Numbered from the stretch's first letter, positions 8,608 to 16,575 are shown. The stretch: 64,000 nucleotides of DNA from Ancylobacter polymorphus (GCF_022836935.1 NZ_CP083239.1:4327719-4391718); one strand, 5' to 3'. Made by a program: numbers and translations. The notes: generated by a model from the sequence alone, not told the origin.

Positions 8608-8807
8608 GGCCGGTACACCGGCGCGGGCTCGGCCTCATCAGGCAGGGCGAAATCCATCACCAGCGCCGCCATCGCCGTGGCGGTTTCCAGATGCATCAGC
8701 ACGCGCGGCCGCAATTCCGGCTCCAGCGGCAGGCGCGCCACGGCGAGCCCCGCATCGAGCAGCGCCCCGCAGGCTGTCCCGCCCTCACCGTCCGCCTCTG
8801 TCCGCAT
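8604..8807 (-). CDS. atzG: AtzG-like small amidase subunit (DUF4089)
   Basis: Small protein of 67 residues with the family C-terminal pattern FALPDEAEPAPVY and an upstream amphipathic helix (VLMHLETATAMAALVMDF). AtzG binds and stabilises AtzE in the 1-carboxybiuret hydrolase complex. I place the start at 8807 because GGAGG lies 5 bases upstream and the frame above it codes for a region unlike the family. Its TGA overlaps the ATG of the amidase, so expression is coupled. Confidence 0.75.
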   Translation of the reverse strand: MRTEADGEGGTACGALLDAGLAVARLPLEPELRPRVLMHLETATAMAALVMDFALPDEAEPAPVYRP

Positions 8808-8983
8808 CGTTGCCTCCACGCTGTTTTCTGCCGCCGATGATACAGGAAGCGTGCCACGCGACGGCCTTTGGCGCGCGTCGCGGAAGGGCGGTGCAAAAAG
8901 GTTGTCCACCTCCTTTGCGGAAGCATGCGCGGCGGCCTTGCAAAGCGCCGGCCACCAAAGTAGGTTCCGCGCCGTTCTGGCAC

Positions 8984-9060
8984 GCAGCTGTAGCTCAGTT
9001 GGTTAGAGCGCCGGTCTGTGGAACCGGAGGTCGGTGGTTCGAGCCCACCCAGCTGTACCA
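8984..9060 (+). tRNA. tRNA-His (anticodon GTG), CCA encoded
   Basis: A complete 77-base cloverleaf. The acceptor arm GCAGCTG pairs with CAGCTGT (the first pair is G-T), followed by a D arm GCTC/GAGC, an anticodon stem CCGGT/ACCGG around loop CTGTGGA (anticodon GTG), a 5-base variable loop and a T arm GGTGG/CCACC with loop TTCGAGC. The discriminator is A73 and the CCA end is encoded at 9058-9060. The base before position 1 is C, so there is no genomically encoded G-1. Confidence 0.95.
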
Positions 9061-9158
9061 GAATCATCCTTGCCCCGGTCATTTTCGTCGCTTATCGCCG
9101 GTGCCCTGGCGCGCCGGGCCTGCGCTCGGCAGCAGCGGCAAGGGCAAGGAAGGGCTTC

Positions 9159-9524
9159 ATGGAGCGCAACCCGATCTTCGTCTTCGGCTCGAATCTCGCT
9201 GGCATCCATGCGGGCGGGGCGGCGCGCTGGGCGCATGACAACCGGGGCGCGGAATGGGGCGTCGGCTTCGGGCTCACCGGCACCGCCTTTGCCATTCCCA
9301 CCAAGGACTGGGACATCGAGACGCTGCCGCTGGCCGACATCCAGAAATATGTCCGCCGCTTTCTGAAATTCGCCGCCGCGCGGCCGGATCTCAGCTTTCA
9401 GCTTACGCCCATCGGCTGCGGCCATGCCGGCTACACCCCGGCCGACATCGCGCCGATGTTTGCGCAGGCGTCCGAAAACGTGCTTCTGCCGGACGAGTTC
9501 AAGGCCGCGCTCGGGCGCAGCTGA
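9159..9524 (+). CDS. Macrodomain-like hypothetical protein
   Basis: Protein of 121 residues beginning MERNPIFVFGSNLAGIHAGGAARWA, then GFGLTGTAFAIPTKDWD and QLTPIGCGHAGYTPADIAPMF. The pattern of an N-terminal FGSNLAG, a central glycine loop and a late GCGxAG resembles small ADP-ribose-binding macrodomain-like proteins found in bacteria, plasmids and phages. Function is unknown. It begins about 100 bases after the tRNA-His, a common site for insertions, but no integrase or repeats of the tRNA 3' end are visible. The ATG is preceded by AAGGAAGGGC. Confidence 0.6.
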   Translation: MERNPIFVFGSNLAGIHAGGAARWAHDNRGAEWGVGFGLTGTAFAIPTKDWDIETLPLADIQKYVRRFLKFAAARPDLSFQLTPIGCGHAGYTPADIAPMFAQASENVLLPDEFKAALGRS

Positions 9525-9549
9525 ACGGCGCGCGCCGCCCGCCGGCGGT

Positions 9550-9753
9550 TCAGCGCGTGTCGCAGATATAGAGCGACATGTCCGCCCCGGCCGCCCGCAA
9601 TTCCAGCCACACATCGGGGCGCACCCGCACCCGCCCGCCCCTTTTGCGGGCATAGGCGAGGGCGAACGCTTCGGCAGCGCGCACCCGCTCGGCGGTCAGC
9701 GGCTGGGGCGACGGAATCGGGCGCGACGGCGTGGGCGGCGGCATGGAGAGCAT
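9550..9753 (-). CDS. Small hypothetical protein
   Basis: Predicted protein of 67 residues: a proline-rich N-terminus followed by a mixed helical region (RVRAAEAFALAYARKRGG) and a basic VRVRPDVWLEL segment ending SLYICDTR. I do not recognise the family. I prefer the ATG at 9753 over the one at 9786 because GAGGAG lies 9 bases upstream of it. It ends convergently 26 bases from the macrodomain-like gene and lies upstream of nothing obvious. It could be a real small cytosolic protein; support is only the start signal and coherent composition. Confidence 0.5.
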   Translation of the reverse strand: MLSMPPPTPSRPIPSPQPLTAERVRAAEAFALAYARKRGGRVRVRPDVWLELRAAGADMSLYICDTR

Positions 9754-9828
9754 CGGCGCAGTCTCCTCACGGGGGACAAGCGCCATGCAAGCCGCCGGCC
9801 AGCCGGGCGGGAACCGGCCGCCCCGGTC

Positions 9829-10929
9829 TCAGGGCGTCAGCACCTCGGCGCCGGCGCTCGTCTTCGGATAGGGCAGTTCGGTCACCAGCCGCGCCGCCGG
9901 CGTCGTCTGCGCGAACAGCGGCGCGAGGTCGATGGTGAGATAGTTCAGCCGGTTGGCGTAATCGGCGATCATCAGCCGGTTATGGGTCAGGTCCTTCACC
10001 ACCACCCACTGGGTGTAGTCGGAGACCGTCGACCCGTCCGGAAGCCGGGACTGGGCGATGCCGATCGGGATATCGACATTGTTGAGAATATGGGCGACCG
10101 CCTGCGCCGCCTCGCCGGCATCCTGCGGCGGCACCACGCCGTGGCGCAGCAGAGCGGCGCGGACAAAACGCGAGGGCGGGGTGTAGTCGCCGGGAAGGCC
10201 GATCAGACCGCCGCCCTGGCCGATTTCGGTCACGTTGACGTTGCCGATCATCCGGCTCGGCACGCCGACGGTCGAGAGGTTGAGATAGTTGCGGACATTG
10301 GTCAGGTGCCAGTCATAGGTCGGCGCATTGGTCAGCACATGCGCGACATTGTCGTGGATGCGCAGCTCGCCGCCGACATATTCCACCACCATGCCCGCGC
10401 CGCTGCGGTCGACAAAGACGAAATGGATGGTCGGGGGCGTCGGGCCGCTCGGCAGCGTGTCGTCGGCCCACACCTTCATCTGCGGCAGCGCCGCGCGCAG
10501 TTCGGCGACCTTGGCGAAGCTGCCCAGCGCCCAGGAGCCGAAGGTCAACACGGTCTGGTACTGCGTGTCGTCCTTCGTCACCGTCTGGTACTGGGTGAAG
10601 CCCGGCAGGAAATTGCCGCTCATCGACAGGCCTTCCGAATTCTGCCCGTCGAGCAGCGCCCCGCCAGGGATGATGCCGGCATTCACCCCGACCACCGCAT
10701 ATTTGGTCGCGACCTTGTGGGCGGGCAGATTGAGCGCGGCGGGGGCGACCAGCGTCAGTTCGGTGCCCTTGGGCTGGCTCACCAGCTGCCATTTCATGTC
10801 GAACGCCCATTCCATGGTGCGCCCGGCAATGACCGTGCCGTCCTTGGCGACGATATCGACCGCCGTGCAGGCGAGAGACAGGTTGACAGTGGCGAGCAAT
10901 GCCAGCGTGGTCGCGAGCAGCCTTTTCAT
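9829..10929 (-). CDS. Secreted linear amide C-N hydrolase (choloylglycine hydrolase / penicillin V acylase family)
   Basis: Protein of 366 residues. The signal peptide MKRLLATTLALLATVNLSLA is followed directly by CTAVDIVAKDGTVIAGRTMEW, so removal of the leader exposes Cys21 as the N-terminal nucleophile of an Ntn-hydrolase. The family cleaves penicillin V, conjugated bile salts or acyl-homoserine lactones. The segment GMGFNEGLSMSGNFLP-like (NSEGLSMSGNFLPG) and LTNAPTYDWHLTNVRNY are typical. GGAGGAAACACC precedes the chosen ATG at 10929. A periplasmic penicillin- or AHL-acylase role is plausible but not decided by sequence. Confidence 0.8.
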   Translation of the reverse strand: MKRLLATTLALLATVNLSLACTAVDIVAKDGTVIAGRTMEWAFDMKWQLVSQPKGTELTLVAPAALNLPAHKVATKYAVVGVNAGIIPGGALLDGQNSEGLSMSGNFLPGFTQYQTVTKDDTQYQTVLTFGSWALGSFAKVAELRAALPQMKVWADDTLPSGPTPPTIHFVFVDRSGAGMVVEYVGGELRIHDNVAHVLTNAPTYDWHLTNVRNYLNLSTVGVPSRMIGNVNVTEIGQGGGLIGLPGDYTPPSRFVRAALLRHGVVPPQDAGEAAQAVAHILNNVDIPIGIAQSRLPDGSTVSDYTQWVVVKDLTHNRLMIADYANRLNYLTIDLAPLFAQTTPAARLVTELPYPKTSAGAEVLTP

Positions 10930-11035
10930 GGTGTTTCCTCCGGGCTCTGTTTCGTCGGCCCCATGGCGCACAGGTAACGTCATCCGTCAGGCGTGTCCCT
11001 TCACATGTTGAAAACGGCATGCGAACGGCCCTGAA

Positions 11036-11062
11036 ACAAAAAGCCCGGCGCGGACGCCGGGC
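11036..11062 (-). terminator. Rho-independent terminator of the universal stress gene
   Basis: Perfect 8-base stem GCCCGGCG/CGCCGGGC (11043-11050 and 11055-11062) with a 4-base loop, followed on the minus strand by a T run (AAAAA on the plus strand at 11038-11042). It begins about 30 bases after the stop of the gene at 11091. Confidence 0.8.
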
Positions 11063-11090
11063 CTTGATGTCGCGGGGGCGCTAGCCGGCC

Positions 11091-11936
11091 TCAATGGGCG
11101 AGGAACAGCGGCACCGTCATCCGTTCCAGCATGTCGCGGGTGACGCCGCCGAGCACGAATTCGCGCAGCCGCGAATGGCCATAGCCACCCATGACCACGA
11201 TGTCGATGTCGCGCGCCGCCACTTCCTTGAGCAGCACGTCGGCGATGCTCTCATCCCCGCTCGGTACCAGCGTGCGCAGTTCCACCGTCTTGTCGTGGCG
11301 CGCGAGATGGCGGGCGAGGTCGGCGCCGGGCAGGTCGACGCCCTTCTTGCGCAGCGGCTTGCCGGTATCGACCACCACCGCCTCGACCAGATGGGCATGG
11401 CCGAGCAGCGCCCTCGCCTCCGCCACGGCGCGCGCCGAGGTGCGGCTGCCGTCCCAGGCGACCATGATGCGCTTGGCCGAGAACGGCTTCTGCTGCTTGC
11501 GCGGCACCACCAGCACCGGCCGACCGGAATCGAACAGCACCGCCTCGGTCACCACGTCTTCCGGGCCGAGCTTATCCGGGTCGGCCTGATTGACGATGGT
11601 GAGGTCATAGAGGCGCGCCATGACGCCGATCTGCTCGGCCGCGCCGCCGGGCGTGCCGTCGACCAGCCGGACCTCGCCGGTGAGGCCGAGCGAGCGCGCC
11701 GCCTCGCCGAAGCGTTCCACGGAGGTGCGCGCCAGACGCTGGGCTTCCGCCCGCTGCGCTTCGATGAAATCGGTGGAGAAGGCTTCCGTATAGACCGGCG
11801 GCACGTCGATCTCGTAGCTCACGGCCACGCCCGTCAGATGGGCATCGAGCGCGGCGGCGGCAGACACCGCATAATCGCCGGCGACATCTTCCCCAACGTC
11901 GGCCACCCGCAGGCTGACGAGAATATCCTTGATCAT
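11091..11936 (-). CDS. Tandem-domain universal stress protein (UspA family)
   Basis: Protein of 281 residues made of two Usp domains. The second carries the ATP-binding signature GGYGHSRLREFVLGGVTRDML near the C-terminus (G-2x-G-9x-G pattern), while the first is degenerate. The start at 11936 follows a GGAGGAAAG ribosome-binding site; an upstream ATG at 11975 has none. Usp proteins aid survival under starvation, redox and oxygen-limitation stress. An FNR/FixK-type palindrome lies 59 bases upstream, and a terminator follows, so the gene looks monocistronic. Confidence 0.9.
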   Translation of the reverse strand: MIKDILVSLRVADVGEDVAGDYAVSAAAALDAHLTGVAVSYEIDVPPVYTEAFSTDFIEAQRAEAQRLARTSVERFGEAARSLGLTGEVRLVDGTPGGAAEQIGVMARLYDLTIVNQADPDKLGPEDVVTEAVLFDSGRPVLVVPRKQQKPFSAKRIMVAWDGSRTSARAVAEARALLGHAHLVEAVVVDTGKPLRKKGVDLPGADLARHLARHDKTVELRTLVPSGDESIADVLLKEVAARDIDIVVMGGYGHSRLREFVLGGVTRDMLERMTVPLFLAH

Positions 11937-11994
11937 CTGCTTTCCTCCACGCTTTCGGTGATGACTTTTTTGCATTCAAAGAAGTGACGTCGCA

Positions 11995-12008
11995 TTGACG
12001 GCCGTCAA
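11995..12008. promoter_or_regulatory. FNR/FixK-like palindrome upstream of the usp gene
   Basis: Perfect 14-base palindrome TTGACGGCCGTCAA, fitting the TTGA-N6-TCAA core of CRP/FNR-type regulators (FnrN, FixK). Its centre is 65 bases upstream of the usp ATG, a distance that allows class II activation with a short leader. It also lies about 110 bases before the plus-strand permease gene. Confidence 0.5.
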
Positions 12009-12116
12009 GTCTTTCCGCGCCGGCCGGCGCTGCTTGCGTTCTCCCCGCAAGCGCAAACGTCGCGCATTTGGCCGTCGGCGGCTATAAGGGCTGCAACGAA
12101 TGCAGGAAATTGCCTC

Positions 12117-12881
12117 ATGGCCGCCATCGGGCGCGCGCTCGCCGTCACTCTCGTTCTGCTGGGCCTGTGGGAAGGTGCGGTGCGTCTTCTCGCGGTGCCC
12201 GCCTATATCCTGCCCGGCCCGCTTCGCATCGGCATGACGGCGTGGGAAAATGCCGGCATCCTCGCCCATAATGCCGGCATCACGCTGGGCGAGATGCTGC
12301 TCGGCCTGATTTGCGGCTCGCTGCTCGGCATCGCCTGCGCGCTCGCCATGGCGGCCTCGCCGCTCGCCCGCCGCGCCATGCGCCCGGTTCTCTTGGTGGC
12401 GCAGGCGCTGCCGGTCTTCGCCATCGCCCCGCTGCTGGTCATCTGGTTCGGCTTCGGCCTTGCCTCCAAGATCGTGATGGCAAGCCTCATCATCTTCTTT
12501 CCCGTCGCCTCGGCCTTTCACGACGGGCTGGCCCGAACCGAGGCGGGGCTGGTCGATCTCGCCCGGCTGAACGGCGCCGGCATCCTCACCACGCTGCGCT
12601 TCATCCGCATTCCCGCCGCGCTGCCGGCGCTGGCCTCCGGGCTGAAGGTCGCCACCGCCGTCGCCCCCATCGGCGCGGTGGTGGGCGAATGGGTCGGCGC
12701 CTCCGCCGGGCTCGGCTATCTCATGATCTATTCCAATGCCCGCATGCAGACCGACATGGTGTTCGCTGCGCTCGCCGTGCTGCTCGCCATGGCGCTGATC
12801 CTGTTCACGCTGGTGGATCGCGGGCTCACGCGACTGCTGCCCTGGGCGCCGGAGACCACCGGGGCGAACGCGCCCGCCTGA
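12117..12881 (+). CDS. ABC transporter permease of the SsuC/TauC/ThiX type
   Basis: Inner-membrane protein of 254 residues with about six helices and the permease EAA-like loop (GLVDLARLNGAGILTTLRFIRIPAALPALASGLKVA) that contacts the ATPase. The family carries sulfonates, nitrate or the thiamine precursor hydroxymethylpyrimidine. No ATPase or binding protein is adjacent, but a TPP-riboswitch-controlled binding protein of the HMP type lies about 3 kb downstream, so ThiX is the best guess. No riboswitch is seen in front of this gene. AGGAAA precedes the ATG at 12117. Confidence 0.75.
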   Translation: MAAIGRALAVTLVLLGLWEGAVRLLAVPAYILPGPLRIGMTAWENAGILAHNAGITLGEMLLGLICGSLLGIACALAMAASPLARRAMRPVLLVAQALPVFAIAPLLVIWFGFGLASKIVMASLIIFFPVASAFHDGLARTEAGLVDLARLNGAGILTTLRFIRIPAALPALASGLKVATAVAPIGAVVGEWVGASAGLGYLMIYSNARMQTDMVFAALAVLLAMALILFTLVDRGLTRLLPWAPETTGANAPA

Positions 12882-12907
12882 GCGGGCGCCTCCCCGCACC
12901 TTCGACT

Positions 12908-13678
12908 TCACCCCATCTTCTCATGCGCGTCGGCCTGGCCCAGCACCCAGTAGCCGGCGGCCTTGATCCAGCCGAGCGGGACGCCGCGCCGCTCGGTCAG
13001 ATAGGCCCGCACCGCCCGCGCCACGGCCGCCTCGGCCGCGAGCCAGACATAGGTGGCCGGCGCCAGTTCCATCGTCTCAAGTGCGGCGATGAACGGTGCG
13101 GCCTCGGTGAGCGCGCTGGCCGGGCGATGGATCCAGCGCGAGTCGAGCGTCGCCGCCGTGGCGAAACGCTGCTCCTCGCCGGCGCCCGTCACCGCGACAA
13201 GGCTGGTGAGGCGCGTGCCCGCAGCTGCCTCCTCGATGCGCCGGCCAATGGCCGGCAGCGCCGTCTCATCGCCGATGAGGAGCCAGTGCGCCACCGTGGC
13301 GTCCTCGATCACGGCAGAGCCGCGCGGGCCGAGCACGTCGAGCCGGTCGCCCGGCCGGGCCGCCATCGCCCAGAGGGTGGCGGGCCCGGCCTCGTGCAGC
13401 GCGAAATCGAGGGTGAGCGCGCGCCGCGCCGCATCGAAGCGCCGGGGTGTGTAGTCGCGCCGCTCCTCCGTCCCATCCGGCCGGGTGATGGCGAGTTTCA
13501 CATGGTCGTCCGGCGCGGCGCTGACGAAATCGGCGAGGTCCTCGCCGCCGAGCACAAGGCGCAGCATGGAGGGTGTGACATGCTCGGTCGAGAGCACGGT
13601 GAGGCGGCGCCGCTTCGGCTCGAAGCGCAGGCGGTTCAGCGCGGGGGCGGCGGGAAAAACAGGGCTGGCAACGTTCAT
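12908..13678 (-). CDS. Siderophore-interacting protein (FAD/NADPH ferric-siderophore reductase)
   Basis: Protein of 256 residues in the SIP/ViuB family. RRDYTPRRFD near residue 95 is the FAD-binding RxYTxR motif; GPATLWAMAARPGDRLDVLGPRGS follows, and the C-terminal IKAAGYWVLGQADAHEK is the NAD(P)H-side signature. These enzymes reduce ferric siderophores in the cytoplasm so iron can be released. The ATG at 13678 has GAGAGGA upstream and gives the normal length. It is convergent with the permease gene. A regulatory iron box was not found in front of it. Confidence 0.85.
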   Translation of the reverse strand: MNVASPVFPAAPALNRLRFEPKRRRLTVLSTEHVTPSMLRLVLGGEDLADFVSAAPDDHVKLAITRPDGTEERRDYTPRRFDAARRALTLDFALHEAGPATLWAMAARPGDRLDVLGPRGSAVIEDATVAHWLLIGDETALPAIGRRIEEAAAGTRLTSLVAVTGAGEEQRFATAATLDSRWIHRPASALTEAAPFIAALETMELAPATYVWLAAEAAVARAVRAYLTERRGVPLGWIKAAGYWVLGQADAHEKMG

Positions 13679-13958
13679 TTCGGGTCCTCTCCGGCCATGA
13701 ACGCACCGGTAGGACAAAGCCGCGCCGATCACGTCCCGAAGGCCGTTCGATCATGCGCGTTGAGTGACGTTAACGCTTACGTGCACGCGCGCGGTTCACC
13801 GGAGATGCCCGTCGGCACTCCCGGCCTGCACCGCGCTCCGCGTGCAGTGCCTTCTTTCTAGTTTCCTTCTCCGCCTCCCGCAACGGCCGCCGGCTCACGA
13901 GGTCGCGCGTTTCGTACTCCATCTGTTCCCGTCGCCCGCCGCGTCCTAAGATCGGGCC

Positions 13959-15161
13959 ATGACGATTCGCCTCTCCAATAGCGACGCCCGCCGCGTCTTC
14001 CTCGCCACCCAGGGGCTCAGCCGCCCGCGCGGGGCGCTGAGCAAGGCCGGGCTGCTGGAACTGATCGAGGCCATCGGCTTCGTGCAGGTGGACAGCATCG
14101 CCACGGTGGAGCGGGCGCATCACCACATCCTGTTCGCCCGCAACCCGAGCTACAGGCGCGAGCATCTTACTGCGCTGCTGGAAAAGGACCACGCGCTGTT
14201 CGAGCACTGGACGCATGACGCGGCGATCATCCCCTCGACCTTCTTCCCCTATTGGAAGCACCGCTTCGCCCGCGCGAAAGCAACGCTCGCCGAACGCTGG
14301 CGCTCCTGGCACGAGAACGGCTTCGAAACCTATGTCGACCATGTGCTGGAACGGGTGCGCCGCGAAGGGCCGCTGATGGCGCGGCACTTCGAGGCCGAGA
14401 AGCGCCCGCCCGGCGGCTGGTGGAACTGGCACCCGGAAAAGACCGCGCTGGAATATCACTGGCGCACCGGCGCGCTGGCGATCGCCGGCCGCGAGGGCTT
14501 CCAGAAGGTCTATGACCTCACCGAGCGGGTCATTCCCGCCCGGCATCGCGACGCCGAGGTCGATGAGGCCGCCTTCATCGACTGGGCCTGCGCGTCGGCG
14601 CTGCAGCGGCTCGGCTTCGCCACTCATGGCGAGATCGCCGCCTTCTGGGACCTCGTCACCCCGACCGAGGCGAAAGAATGGGTGGAGGCCAACCGCGACC
14701 GGCTGGAGCCGGTGCTGATCGAGGGGGTGGACGGCAAGGGACAAAGTGGAAAGCCCCGCGCCTCGCACGCCTTCGCCGGTAGCGCCGCCCTGTTCGCCGC
14801 GCTGCCCGCCCCGCCGGCGCGACTGCGGGTGCTGAGCCCGTTCGACCCGCTGCTGCGCGACCGCGCCCGGGCGGAGCGGCTGTTCGGCTTCTCCTACCGC
14901 ATCGAGGTGTTCGTGCCGGCGGAAAAGCGCGTCTATGGCTATTACGTTTTCCCGATCCTGGAAGGCGACCGCATGGTCGGGCGCCTCGACATGAAGGCGG
15001 ACCGCAAGGCCGGCACGCTGGATGTGCGCCGGCTGTGGCTGGAGCCCGGCGTGCGCGCCACCAAGGGGCGGCTCGACGCGCTCGACACCGAGCTCACCCG
15101 CCACGCCCGCTTCGCCGGGGTGGAACGCATCGTCTATGCCGAGGGCTGGCGGGGGGAGTGA
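13959..15161 (+). CDS. ycaQ: YcaQ-like winged-helix DNA glycosylase (interstrand crosslink repair)
   Basis: Protein of 400 residues belonging to the HTH_42/AlkZ-YcaQ family. FVQVDSIATVERAHHHILFAR holds the QxD catalytic motif at Gln43 and Asp45 that marks the YcaQ branch (AlkZ enzymes have QxQ), followed by the HHxxxF segment. Three winged-helix modules and a C-terminal beta domain (LWLEPGV) are expected. YcaQ unhooks nitrogen-mustard type DNA crosslinks and excises N7-alkylguanine. The gene stands alone between the SIP gene and a palindromic repeat. Confidence 0.85.
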   Translation: MTIRLSNSDARRVFLATQGLSRPRGALSKAGLLELIEAIGFVQVDSIATVERAHHHILFARNPSYRREHLTALLEKDHALFEHWTHDAAIIPSTFFPYWKHRFARAKATLAERWRSWHENGFETYVDHVLERVRREGPLMARHFEAEKRPPGGWWNWHPEKTALEYHWRTGALAIAGREGFQKVYDLTERVIPARHRDAEVDEAAFIDWACASALQRLGFATHGEIAAFWDLVTPTEAKEWVEANRDRLEPVLIEGVDGKGQSGKPRASHAFAGSAALFAALPAPPARLRVLSPFDPLLRDRARAERLFGFSYRIEVFVPAEKRVYGYYVFPILEGDRMVGRLDMKADRKAGTLDVRRLWLEPGVRATKGRLDALDTELTRHARFAGVERIVYAEGWRGE

Positions 15162-15192
15162 GGAGCCCTCCTCTTTCCCGGACACAATCAAG

Positions 15193-15311
15193 CGCACCGT
15201 CATCCTGAGGTGCGAGCGCAGCGAGCCTCGAAGGATGGTTCGTTATGCCCCCACGCAATGGGCATCCTTCGAGGCCCGGCCTGCGGCCGGGCACCTCAGG
15301 ATGACGGTGTG
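15193..15311. repeat. Long palindromic intergenic repeat
   Basis: Outer arms near CACCGTCATCCTGAGGTGC (15195-15213) and their complement (15289-15307) enclose about 75 bases that contain smaller inverted segments (GCCTCGAAGGAT and ATCCTTCGAGGC; GGCCTGCGGCC). It follows the YcaQ gene, has no coding potential and can fold into one long cruciform or RNA hairpin. A partial relative occurs at 43908-43960. Confidence 0.7.
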
Positions 15312-15389
15312 CGTTTGATACCAAGGCCACACACGATCGCGGTTAGAGCCCCCATTTGCCCCTGCCCGGCGGCTCTGTTAGCCTGCGCG

Positions 15390-15487
15390 CGTCCGAGGGG
15401 TGTCCCGCGATCCTCACCGATCAAGGGGCTGAGATGGCAGAAGCCAGACCCTTTGAACCTGATCCGGGTCATGCCGGCGAAGGGACG
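15390..15487 (+). ncRNA. TPP riboswitch (THI element)
   Basis: The conserved aptamer segments appear in order: GAGGGGTG in the P2/P3 region, CTGAGATGGCAG, ACCCTTTGAACCTGATC and GTCATGCCGGCGAAGGGAC. The outer stem CGTCC/GGACG (15390-15394 with 15483-15487) closes the structure. It precedes a hydroxymethylpyrimidine-type binding protein, so high thiamine pyrophosphate should switch that gene off. Confidence 0.95.
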
Positions 15488-15552
15488 GAGCGACGGCGGG
15501 GCCTCACGCGGCGCGTGACTCCCGCGCCGGATTTCCCCCGAAAGCTCGCGCC

Positions 15553-15576
15553 GGGTCTCCAACTGGGAGGAGATCC
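15553..15576 (+). promoter_or_regulatory. Ribosome-binding-site hairpin (riboswitch expression platform)
   Basis: GGGTCTCC (15553-15560) can pair with GGAGATCC (15569-15576), which contains part of the Shine-Dalgarno sequence and abuts the ATG at 15577. One pair is G-U. This suggests translational rather than transcriptional control by the upstream TPP aptamer. Confidence 0.5.
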
Positions 15577-16527
15577 ATGTTCAAGAACCTCGCCGCCCGC
15601 ACCGGCGGCCTCATCCTCGCCCTGTCGCTCTCGCTGGCCCCGGCCGCGGCGGCGGACAAGCTCACCGTGCTGCTCGACTGGTATGTGAACCCCGACCATG
15701 CGCCGCTGATCATCGCGCAGGAAAAGGGGCTGTTCAAAGCCCATGATCTCGATGTCGAGCTGGTCGCCCCGGCCGATCCCGCCGCCCCGCCGCGCCTCGT
15801 CGCCGCCGGTCAGGCGGATATCGCGGTGAGCTACCAGCCGAGCCTTTATCTGCAGGTGAAGGAAGGCCTGCCGCTGGTGCGCTTCGGCACGCTCATCTCC
15901 ACCCCGCTCACCGCGCTGGTGGCGCTGAAGGACGGCCCGGTGAAGTCGCTCGCCGATCTCAAGGGCAAGACGGTCGGCTATTCCGTCGCCGGGCTGGAAG
16001 ACGCGCTGCTCGGCACCATGCTGGCGAGCGCCGGGCTGAAGCCGACCGACGTGACCATGATCAACGTCAATTTCGCCCTCTCCCCCGCACTGGTCGCCGG
16101 CAAGGTCGACGCGGTGATCGGCGCCTACCGCAATTTCGAACTCACCCAGATCCGGCTGGAAGGCAAGGAAGGCGTCGCCTTCTTCCCCGAGGAGCACGGC
16201 GTGCCGGTCTTCGACGAGCTGATCTATGTCACCCACAAGGACAAGCTCGCCGATCCGCGCCTCACGCGCTTCCTGGCGGCCGTGGAAGAAGCGACGATCT
16301 ACATCCTCAACCACCCCGAGGAGGCCTGGGGCGTGTTCGTCAAGGCCAACCCGAAGCTCGACGACGAACTGAACCGCACCGCCTGGACCGACACGCTGCG
16401 CCGCTTCGCCCATGCTCCGGCGGCGCGGGACGAGGGCCGCTATGTCCGCTTCGGCGAATTCATGAAGAGCCATGGCCTGATCGACACGGTCGAGCCGGCC
16501 AGCGTCTATACGCCCGCCCTGCCCTGA
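15577..16527 (+). CDS. thiY: ABC transporter substrate-binding protein, HMP/thiamine precursor type (ThiY/NMT1-like)
   Basis: Protein of 316 residues: signal peptide (about 1-25, ASA-like AAAA cleavage), then KLTVLLDWYVNPDHAPLIIAQEKGLFKAHDLDVELV, the N-terminal signature of NMT1/THI5-like pyrimidine-binding proteins, and LADLKGKTVGYSVAG. It should bind N-formyl-4-amino-5-aminomethyl-2-methylpyrimidine or a related precursor in the periplasm. The TPP riboswitch in front is strong functional evidence for the thiamine pathway. It has no adjacent permease or ATPase; the candidate permease is at 12117. Confidence 0.9.
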   Translation: MFKNLAARTGGLILALSLSLAPAAAADKLTVLLDWYVNPDHAPLIIAQEKGLFKAHDLDVELVAPADPAAPPRLVAAGQADIAVSYQPSLYLQVKEGLPLVRFGTLISTPLTALVALKDGPVKSLADLKGKTVGYSVAGLEDALLGTMLASAGLKPTDVTMINVNFALSPALVAGKVDAVIGAYRNFELTQIRLEGKEGVAFFPEEHGVPVFDELIYVTHKDKLADPRLTRFLAAVEEATIYILNHPEEAWGVFVKANPKLDDELNRTAWTDTLRRFAHAPAARDEGRYVRFGEFMKSHGLIDTVEPASVYTPALP

Positions 16528-16542
16528 GCCGGAGGCGTCACG

Positions 16543-16575
16543 CCGTCATGGCCGGGCGCGCCACGGCCATGACGG
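16543..16575. repeat. REP-like inverted repeat after thiY
   Basis: Perfect 12-base arms CCGTCATGGCCG (16543-16554) and CGGCCATGACGG (16564-16575) with a 9-base loop, 15 bases after the thiY stop. No T run follows, so it is more like a REP palindrome or an mRNA 3' stabiliser than a classical terminator. Confidence 0.55.
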
